DNA from: Spirochaetaceae bacterium
GTDB taxonomy: Bacteria; Spirochaetota; Spirochaetia; SZUA-6; Fen-1364
DNA length: 6,123 nt
Assembly: GCA_003170115.1 (NCBI GenBank)
Contig: PMZS01000007.1
Coordinates: forward strand, 1 to 6,123
Direction: 5' to 3'
This document shows positions 1 to 5,010 of the stretch, one piece after another. The position numbers were made by a program, and so were the translations under genes. The stretch's first letter is position 1, and every line of letters begins with the position of its first letter. The notes under the pieces are model-generated. The model ran no database searches. It saw nothing but the letters and a program-made list of their open reading frames with translations, and was not told the DNA's origin.

Positions 1-795
1 ATTCAAGTGCGCGCGTGGCGCACCATCATCTGCGAACCTGATCAGGAACGCTTTACCCCTCAAGCGCGGTTTCACGTCATTCGCAAACCATCTGTCCAGC
101 ACCTCGTGCAGGTAGATGTTGCTCAGGATTGGCGAAATCACCCCGCCCTGCGGCGTCCCCCGCTCAGGGTAGCTGACTTCTCCGCCCTCAAGGACTCCGG
201 CGTTCAGCCATTTCCCAATCAGACGAAGAAGCACCCCGTCACACACCCGTCTCTTGAGAATCTCCCGAAGATGACTCTTATCGAGAGTGTCGAAAAATTT
301 TCGTATGTCCAAATCGATAATCCACCCGCCGCCCATCCGCATCAGCCCGTCCCATAGTGCCTGCAACGCCTCATGTGCTGACCTCTCAGGCCGGAATCCA
401 TACGAGCAGTCCAAAAACTCCTGCTCGTACAGCGGCTCCAAGATCATCTGCACCGCTCGCTGCAACACCTTGTCTTCAAAGGAAGGAATACCAATCGGGC
501 GGGTCTCACTTCCCGTACCTTTTGGTATATATACGCGTCTGACCGGAGGAGCAAAGTACGTTCCCGCCTTCGCCCTTTCCAGAAGAGCCCTGAGGTTGTC
601 CCCAAGTTCCTTCGCGTACTCCTCGGCAGTCTGTCCGTCCACCCCCACCGCTGCGTCCTTACGTGTGCGCTGATAGGCTTCATGCAGCCACCGCAGGTCC
701 ATGTGATGAGCCAGCGACGTGAAACTCACCTCGGGATGAATCCTCGCGAGCTCCGCTATCTGCCGCTGTTTCGTTGACACGTCCTCGGATTCCAT
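1..795 (-). CDS. ltrA: Group II intron reverse transcriptase/maturase, C-terminal part missing
   Basis: Intron-encoded RNA-directed DNA polymerase/maturase, which helps the intron RNA splice and copies it into DNA during retrohoming. The open frame gives 265 residues from ATG at 795 and runs off the left edge. Visible RT landmarks in order: GVDGQ (about 51-55); PVRRVYIPKG (about 84-93); RPIGIPSFEDKVLQRAV (about 99-115); SYGFRPERSAHEAL (about 131-144); the first catalytic Asp in IIDLDIRKFFD (about 159-169); GTPQGG (about 213-218); SPILSNIYL; and the active-site FADD at 254-257. The start is supported by GGAGG 7 nt upstream. Oddity: the hydrophobic residues expected after ADD (FV-type) are replaced by GAPRAHLN in the last 24 bases, so the intact frame may end exactly there. 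The thumb and maturase X domain lie outside the window. It is clearly a different lineage from the maturase at the right end. Confidence 0.88.
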   Translation of the reverse strand, partial: MESEDVSTKQRQIAELARIHPEVSFTSLAHHMDLRWLHEAYQRTRKDAAVGVDGQTAEEYAKELGDNLRALLERAKAGTYFAPPVRRVYIPKGTGSETRPIGIPSFEDKVLQRAVQMILEPLYEQEFLDCSYGFRPERSAHEALQALWDGLMRMGGGWIIDLDIRKFFDTLDKSHLREILKRRVCDGVLLRLIGKWLNAGVLEGGEVSYPERGTPQGGVISPILSNIYLHEVLDRWFANDVKPRLRGKAFLIRFADDGAPRAHLN

Positions 796-800
796 CGCAT

Positions 801-805
801 CCTCC
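801..805 (-). promoter_or_regulatory. Shine-Dalgarno of the left maturase gene
   Basis: The minus strand reads GGAGG followed by ATGCG and then ATGGAATCC. The SD core lies 5 nt before a first ATG that is out of frame and 5 nt plus one codon-sized step before the in-frame ATG at 795. Only the ATG at 795 opens the RT reading frame, so this site decides the start. Confidence 0.6.
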
Positions 806-1268
806 GTGTGTCCCACCGACAGTCCTACGATCCGACGCCCCCCTTCCCTCCACGGGGTCCTTGTGGGTTCGGTTCCCCCGCTTCAGCGGTACTGTGAAGG
901 CGCTACGACTTCTCGCTGCCCGTCTCGCCTTGCTTCGTTTCCTTCACTTGGCGATACCATTTATTGCCTACGTCCCTGGTCTTCGCTCCCCGTGGGCTTC
1001 AGGACGCCTCTTCCCATGGGCCGGGGGTTTCTTCTCTTTTCCGGTGACCCCAGTCCGGCTTCCGAAGGCATGGAGACAACGAGATCTCCCAAGTTCCTGG
1101 GTGACCCTCCCTCATATCTGCCCTGTTCTTCGACCCCGGCGGGACCTCAACGTCAGGCCACTTCGACGTTTCGGTGCTGTCCCTGCATAGTTAACTGCGA
1201 AGACTCCCGCATTGCTGCTATCGAGGCTCAGTCGCACGGCTTCTATGATCGCTGTCTACGCTTCACGG

Positions 1269-1284
1269 CCATGGTCACCCATGG
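1269..1284 (-). other. GNRA-capped hairpin in intron 1 RNA
   Basis: Perfect 6-bp stem CCATGG/CCATGG closed by GTGA when read on the minus strand. GUGA belongs to the GNRA tetraloops that group II introns use for tertiary docking. On DNA the same bases appear as two palindromic CCATGG sites 10 bp apart, within an 8-bp direct repeat CATGGTCA. Confidence 0.5.
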
Positions 1285-1407
1285 TCATGCAAGACTCGCT
1301 TCCGGTTGCTGGCCAGGCCTTACCGGGTTGGATTGGCTACCAACAGGGTCACGATGAAAGGTTTCAGCCTCTGCGCATCCTCCTTTCCCAAGCTTTGCTT
1401 GGCGCGA

Positions 1408-1556
1408 TAACAACTCAGAGCAATTGTACGGACAATTTCAACGGGAGCTGGTCTCAAGGATCCAGCTGCGCTTCTCGATGCCTCCTCATTACTGACCCCT
1501 TCATTTCATGATATCTTCACAGCAATGGATCTGGACGTGAGTCGGTGGAGGTTCAG
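1408..1556 (+). promoter_or_regulatory. Leader of the caspase-deacetylase operon
   Basis: Non-coding stretch between the candidate intron boundary and the caspase gene. It contains a perfect inverted repeat AATTGT-ACGG-ACAATT (1422-1437) and, just before the gene, GGTGGAGG (1544-1551), a strong Shine-Dalgarno with a 5-nt spacer to ATG at 1557. The operon promoter should lie here. A weak candidate is TTACTG (1489-1494) with GATATC (1510-1515), but the 15-bp spacing is short and the match is poor. The inverted repeat could be an operator, or part of the 5' exon recognised by the intron; neither role is shown by the sequence. Confidence 0.4.
1422..1437. repeat. Perfect 6-bp inverted repeat in operon leader
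   Basis: AATTGT and ACAATT are separated by ACGG. The repeat lies about 120 bp before the caspase start codon and about 15 bp outside the candidate 5' end of intron 1. It has no U-run on either strand, so it is not a typical intrinsic terminator. It may be an operator or an intron target hairpin. Confidence 0.35.
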
Positions 1557-3815
1557 ATGCGTATGAAAAGCAAACCACATCGCGTTCTGTTGGTGTCTGT
1601 CGTTGTTGTCATTCTGGCCACGGCACCACTTTTAGGCCAGGCCAAACGCGTTGCCCTCGTGATCGGCAACGGTACGTACGCGAAAATACAGTCATTGAAC
1701 AACCCGGTGAACGACGCGGTGGACATGACCGCCGCGCTCAAACGTCTGGGGTTCATCATATTGACGAAAACCGACGCTGACCGGAAGGCCATGCGGACAG
1801 TTATTGATGACTTCAACAAAGCAATCCAGGGAGCCGATGTGGCCCTTTTCTACTACTCGGGCCACGGCGTTCAGCTTCACAACGAGAACTACCTTGTGCC
1901 GGTCGGAGCCGAAGTATCTGTGGCCGGCGACGTCCAGGATGAGTGCGTATCTCTTTCCAGAATCACCGCTCGCATGAACGAAGCGGGCGCCGGAACCAAC
2001 ATAATCATTCTTGATGCATGCCGGGACAATCCCTTCAAAGCCGCGACGCGGGGCATCGAGCGCGGGCTGGCGGTGATCTCAGAGAAGCCACCCGAGAGCA
2101 TCATCGTGTATGCGACCGCCGAGAACAAGAAGGCAGAGGACGGGGGAGGCAGAAACGGTACTTTCACATCGGCCCTCCTCAAAAATATCGAGCGTCCGGA
2201 GTCCTTTATGGACATTCTGACTGATGTGAATGCTCAAGTTCGCAAGGAAACGAGCGATAACCAAAAGCCAGCCGTGTACGAATCACTGTCGCACCGTGTC
2301 TACTTGGCCGGATCGGGCTCCGCCTCTGGCCCAGCCGTTACGGTTGTCCCGGTCCAACCCAGTCTCCCGGTCCAACCCAGTCTCACGGTGGAGAAAGCGT
2401 ATGGATCGGTGGCAATTAAGGTACGGACCGGGGGAACGCTTTATCTTAACGGCACGGCCATGGGAAAACTCACGCCCGGGTCCTCCGCTCGACTGGACGG
2501 TATTGAGGCGGGACAGGCGAGCCTGGAGATGCACTATGTGGACGGGAAGTCAGAAACTCTCACTGCGGATGTGTCAAAAAACGCAGTGATCGCGGTGTCG
2601 TTCACCTACGTCTCTTCCGTCGAGCGGCCCAAAGTGCCTGAGAACATGGTGCTTGTAGAAGGCGGCACCTTCCAAATGGGAGATACATTCGGGGACGGAA
2701 GTACGGATGAGAAGCCGGTACATTCGGTGACCGTCTCGAGCTTCTATCTCGGAAAATATGAGGTTACTCAGAGGGAATGGCGCGATGTGATGGGAACAAA
2801 TCCTTCAACGTGCAGGGGCGATAGCCTACCGGTGGAGAATGTAAGCTGGTACAAGGCAGTGGAATTTTGCAACAGGCTAAGCGCAAAGGACGGCCTAGAC
2901 CCCTCCTATGCAATAAGCGGAACGAACGTGACATACGATTTCTCAAAGAATGGCTTTCGACTTCCGACGGAGGCAGAGTGGGAGTTTGCAGCCCGGGGCG
3001 GTAATCAGAGCCGGGGAAATGAATGTTCCGGCTCGAACGACCGTAACGAAGCCGGATGGTATGTCGGCAATGCCGGAGGTACGACACATCAAGTTGGCAC
3101 AAAGATCCCCAATGAGATCGGACTCTACGACATGTCTGGCAATGTTTGGGAATGGTGCTGGGATATTTACGGAGCCTACTCATCTTCTGCCCAAAATGAC
3201 CCTACGGGTGCTTCTTCTGGTTCCCGTAGAGTTCTTCGGGGGGGATCATGGGGCGGTGTTGGACGAGGCAATTTTAGTTTGAGGTCTACAGAACGGGATA
3301 ATGCCTACAACCCTAATGGCAGTTCCTACGGTGATGTTGGATTCCGTGTTGCCGTTCGCCCCCAACCTCAGAAACACAACCTCGCGCTGACGGCCACGGC
3401 CAGCGCATCGAGCGAGTTGGAAGAGCCCAACCCAGGATACCCTGCCCCCGCGTCGAAGGCCATCGATGGCATAAAGGATTCGGATTCCAACAGATGGGTC
3501 ACGAACACGAAAGCGAGGGAACCTCACTGGATCGCCGTCGATTTGGGAGGAAGAAAGTACGTCGACACCGTGAAGCTCTACATGTTCGGCACGCACACAT
3601 GGAGCGGCAAGAGCTGGGACTGCAACTGGAGAGACTACACGATCAACGTGTACGACGGTGAGAGGCAGGTGCGTAGTATTGCCATCAAGGACAACAGTCA
3701 ACAGAATCCATTCCACCAAATCGGGAAGTACGCTTCGAAGATAGAGTGCGTCATTACCAACGCGGGGGACGACCACATCGCGCGTCTCTACCAGATCGAG
3801 ATCATGGGGTTCTAG
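1557..3815 (+). CDS. Secreted caspase-like protease fused to PEGA-like, FGE/C-type-lectin-fold and F5/8C domains
   Basis: A 752-residue exported protein. Residues 1-29 form a signal peptide: a basic start, a hydrophobic VLLVSVVVVILATAP core, and likely cleavage after GQA. Residues 30-250 are a caspase-like (peptidase C14) domain with catalytic His103 in YYSGHG and Cys155 in LDACRDNPF. A Pro/Ser linker (251-279) holds two PVQPSL repeats. Residues 280-352 look like a PEGA domain (YLNGTAMGKLTPG). Residues 360-602 are an FGE-sulfatase domain: MVLVEGGTFQMG, FRLPTEAEWEFAARGG, MSGNVWEWCWD, RGGSW and VGFR. It lacks the cysteines that FGE uses for catalysis, so binding rather than formylglycine formation is likely. 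Residues 604-752 resemble F5/8 type C (NLALTATASAS, KAIDG, WIAVDLGG, YQIEIMG), usually carbohydrate-binding. ATG at 1557 is chosen for GGAGG 5 nt upstream; GTG 1545 overlaps that site and ATG 1563 is also possible. The protease substrate is unknown. Confidence 0.9.
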   Translation: MRMKSKPHRVLLVSVVVVILATAPLLGQAKRVALVIGNGTYAKIQSLNNPVNDAVDMTAALKRLGFIILTKTDADRKAMRTVIDDFNKAIQGADVALFYYSGHGVQLHNENYLVPVGAEVSVAGDVQDECVSLSRITARMNEAGAGTNIIILDACRDNPFKAATRGIERGLAVISEKPPESIIVYATAENKKAEDGGGRNGTFTSALLKNIERPESFMDILTDVNAQVRKETSDNQKPAVYESLSHRVYLAGSGSASGPAVTVVPVQPSLPVQPSLTVEKAYGSVAIKVRTGGTLYLNGTAMGKLTPGSSARLDGIEAGQASLEMHYVDGKSETLTADVSKNAVIAVSFTYVSSVERPKVPENMVLVEGGTFQMGDTFGDGSTDEKPVHSVTVSSFYLGKYEVTQREWRDVMGTNPSTCRGDSLPVENVSWYKAVEFCNRLSAKDGLDPSYAISGTNVTYDFSKNGFRLPTEAEWEFAARGGNQSRGNECSGSNDRNEAGWYVGNAGGTTHQVGTKIPNEIGLYDMSGNVWEWCWDIYGAYSSSAQNDPTGASSGSRRVLRGGSWGGVGRGNFSLRSTERDNAYNPNGSSYGDVGFRVAVRPQPQKHNLALTATASASSELEEPNPGYPAPASKAIDGIKDSDSNRWVTNTKAREPHWIAVDLGGRKYVDTVKLYMFGTHTWSGKSWDCNWRDYTINVYDGERQVRSIAIKDNSQQNPFHQIGKYASKIECVITNAGDDHIARLYQIEIMGF
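2348..2383 (+). repeat. Two perfect 18-bp tandem copies in the caspase-PEGA linker
   Basis: The unit CCCGGTCCAACCCAGTCT occurs twice without a mismatch and adds six residues (PVQPSL) in frame. It lies between the protease domain and the PEGA-like domain. Perfect identity at the DNA level suggests a recent duplication, and copy number could differ between strains, changing linker length. Confidence 0.85.
3231..3359 (+). other. Candidate hypervariable segment at the end of the FGE/lectin-fold domain
   Basis: Encodes VLRGGSW to GFRVAVR (residues 559-601), the part of the C-type-lectin fold that is the variable region in many diversity-generating retroelement targets. Seen directly: 19 of these 43 codons end in T, against 4 of 41 in the segment at 3381-3503. 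Codons 3297-3338 are 14 in a row ending in C or T, many of them AAT, AAC, GGT, GGC, AGT, TAC or GAT. These are forms reachable from AAY template codons by adenine mutagenesis. No template repeat was found by eye in the window. An ordinary FGE-family end with foreign codon use is the main alternative. Confidence 0.35.
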
Positions 3816-3817
3816 GA

Positions 3818-4579
3818 ATGGCTTGCAGAGCTGGTCTCGCGGTTCTCATGATCGTAGTCAGCAGCGCCTTTCAGCTGCCTGCCGCCTACGGTCAGAGCTA
3901 CGCAAGTAGGCTCCCAACCGGGGAGCGCGTGATCGCCCTCACTTTCGACGATCATTTCGAACCTGGCGTCGAGAAGTACGGCGCCCGGGAGATTCTCGAT
4001 ATCCTCGGACGCAACGGCATCAAATGCACGTTTTTCGTTACGGGCGCTCTCGTTGCCGAGAATCCTGATCTGATCAAGGAGATCGTCAACAGGGGCCACG
4101 AGATCGGAAACCATACATACTCACACGCCTACGTTATGCCCGCGTCAGATACCCGCGAACGGTTAACCGCGGAACTTGCCAAGACTGACTCGCTTCTCGA
4201 GGCGCTCTGCGGAGCTTCTGTCGTACCCTTCTGGAGAGCGCCGTACGGGAATGTCAATAAGAAGCTGATCGCTTGGGCAGAAGAACTTGGGCTGGCACAT
4301 GTGGGCTGGACCTTCGATACGCTGGACTGGGAGTTCAACACGAGCTCGAAGAATTACCTGGATCCGCCAAAGCTTCTTGCACGATACGTCAGGTTCCTCT
4401 CATCCGATCAGGCTGTGGGAGCGATTGTGCTCTGTCACCTGGAAACGCAACGGAAGAAGGACCACCTTTTCACTGTTCTCCAAGCCATGATCGAGGAAAC
4501 GTGGAAAAGGGGGTTCCGCTTTGTGAAGGTGTCGGAGTACGTGACGGCTGCTCACCACCAGAACGGGCCGAAGGGGTAA
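3818..4579 (+). CDS. Secreted polysaccharide deacetylase (NodB homology domain)
   Basis: A 253-residue exported enzyme of the carbohydrate esterase 4 / NodB family, which removes N- or O-acetyl groups from polymers such as chitin, peptidoglycan, xylan or poly-GlcNAc using a divalent metal. Signal peptide about 1-25 (hydrophobic LAVLMIVVSSAF, ending PAAYG). All five family motifs are visible: TFDD (42-45, with catalytic and metal-binding Asp), HTYSH (99-103, metal His pair), RAPYG (140-144), DTLDW (167-171) and LCH (205-207). Motif 1 reads TFDDH rather than the usual TFDDG. ATG at 3818 is 2 nt after the upstream stop (TAG-GA-ATG) with only a weak SD, which suggests translational coupling. The frame stays open upstream into the caspase gene, but a start there would put 24 polar residues before the signal peptide. 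The substrate cannot be read from sequence. Confidence 0.92.
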   Translation: MACRAGLAVLMIVVSSAFQLPAAYGQSYASRLPTGERVIALTFDDHFEPGVEKYGAREILDILGRNGIKCTFFVTGALVAENPDLIKEIVNRGHEIGNHTYSHAYVMPASDTRERLTAELAKTDSLLEALCGASVVPFWRAPYGNVNKKLIAWAEELGLAHVGWTFDTLDWEFNTSSKNYLDPPKLLARYVRFLSSDQAVGAIVLCHLETQRKKDHLFTVLQAMIEETWKRGFRFVKVSEYVTAAHHQNGPKG

Positions 4580-4923
4580 GGATAGGGACGGATGGCCCAC
4601 TAAGATGAGCAGCGTCGCAAGAATTGCACGAATCACTTTCTTTCCTTTTTCTCTTCCTCTTCAGACTAATAAGCGTATTGAAGACGTCTGAGTGCTGGCC
4701 TTGTCATGCCTTGCCTTACCGCTCGGTAGCTGGCAAGAGACTGGGGGCGTTCTCGGCTTTGGCCTACCTGATGCCGTTTGACTTTGCTTTTCGGCAATCC
4801 ACTGCAGTCACACGATGCCTTGTTACCTCGAAGTGAAGCATCATATCATGGCGGTTGCGGCCCTAGTTTCGAGCCTTCCCGATACGGTGAAAACTGCACT
4901 TCAAACGGTATCTCGCCAGGACA
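4580..4923. other. Gene-free stretch between deacetylase gene and intron 2
   Basis: About 340 bp in which I see no credible gene, tRNA or clear intrinsic terminator. Short open frames on both strands have no recognisable product and no good ribosome binding site. A 27-nt homopyrimidine run lies at 4636-4662. The right end (near 4923) should be the 3' exon of intron 2, so this stretch is the insertion-site flank on the minus strand. Transcription of the operon presumably ends here, but no hairpin with a T-run was found. Confidence 0.5.
4636..4662 (+). repeat. 27-nt uninterrupted pyrimidine tract
   Basis: Every base from 4636 to 4662 is C or T, beginning CTTTCTTTCC, and the tract is followed by AG. 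Read as minus-strand RNA it is a pure purine run. It lies 57 bp after the deacetylase stop. There is no preceding strong stem, so it is not a standard intrinsic terminator. Function unknown. Confidence 0.7.
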
Positions 4924-4959
4924 ATAGACATAGGTTGACCCTCACGGGTTTTCCCTGTC
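4924..4959 (-). ncRNA. Group II intron 2 domain VI (probable) and 3' splice site
   Basis: On the minus strand GACAGG pairs with CC-TA-TGTC, leaving TA unpaired, and an inner hairpin ACCC-GTGA-GGGT caps the stem. The unpaired A is a fitting branch point for lariat formation, seven to eight nt before a 3' end at about 4924. The stem is short and the exact end is inferred. Confidence 0.5.
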
Positions 4960-4961
4960 AC

Positions 4962-4993
4962 ACCACCGTACATGCGGGTCCGCATACGGCGGT
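4962..4993 (-). ncRNA. Group II intron 2 domain V (catalytic core)
   Basis: The minus strand folds as ACCGCCGTA / TACGGTGGT (9 bp, one G-U pair), a two-nt bulge TG on the 3' strand, a distal 4-bp stem TGCG/CGCA and a four-nt loop. This is the standard 32 to 34 nt shape of domain V. The triad before CGTAT is CGC rather than AGC, which is characteristic of class C introns. Domain V binds the catalytic metal ions of the ribozyme. Confidence 0.85.
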
Positions 4994-5010
4994 TCGGCAA
5001 GATTGAGCGC

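Larger units (their letters stand above)
1..1407 (-). mobile_element. Group II intron 1, 5' portion (RNA domains plus maturase gene), cut by left edge
   Basis: A retroelement read on the minus strand: about 600 nt of GC-rich, hairpin-rich non-coding sequence followed by an intron-type reverse transcriptase gene. That order (domains I to III, then an ORF in domain IV) is standard for bacterial group II introns. The 3' part of the ORF and domains V and VI lie beyond the left edge. The 5' boundary is uncertain. The best candidate is near 1407, where the minus strand reads TCGCGCC, followed by a perfect hairpin; this matches a GUGCGCC-type intron start only imperfectly. A second candidate is a canonical GTGCG at 1237-1233, but hairpins upstream of it look like intron RNA too. 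The element is antisense to the neighbouring operon and sits in its leader region, so it does not interrupt a visible gene. Confidence 0.75.
796..1407 (-). ncRNA. Group II intron 1 RNA, domains I to III and start of IV
   Basis: About 600 nt with no credible protein and many short perfect hairpins in the minus-strand RNA. Examples are CCAAGC-AAA-GCTTGG (1402-1388), CCATGG-GTGA-CCATGG with a GNRA-type tetraloop (1284-1269), GGAGA/TCTCC (1089-1072) and CCGC-TGAA-GCGG (889-878). GNRA-capped stems are typical of group II tertiary contacts. The size between the candidate 5' end and the maturase start suits domains I to III plus the first part of domain IV. I could not assign individual domains or the EBS/IBS pairings with certainty. 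Several open frames cross this stretch on both strands, but none has a plausible product. Confidence 0.65.

Noticed and set aside
7..683. Plus-strand open frames across 7-673 and a minus frame at 444-683
   Set aside because: They are out-of-frame readings of the left maturase gene; the minus frame from 795 gives clear RT motifs.
774..1511. Three plus-strand open frames of 99-183 codons in the intron RNA region
   Set aside because: Low-complexity Pro/Ser/Arg-rich products, no SD, no recognisable domain; the stretch is hairpin-rich intron RNA.
1545..1556. GTG start for the caspase fusion
   Set aside because: The codon overlaps the GGAGG that is well spaced for ATG at 1557.
3745..3817. Longer deacetylase beginning inside the caspase gene
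   Set aside because: It would place 24 polar residues before a clear signal peptide; ATG at 3818 right after the stop is the better start.
4636..4664. Pyrimidine tract plus AG as a eukaryotic 3' splice site
   Set aside because: The surroundings are bacterial (SD sites, operon, group II introns); the resemblance is coincidental.
4580..4923. Template repeat, attC site or tRNA in the gene-free stretch
   Set aside because: No near-copy of 3231-3359 was seen on either strand by eye, no RYYYAAC/GTTRRRY pairing and no tRNA cloverleaf.
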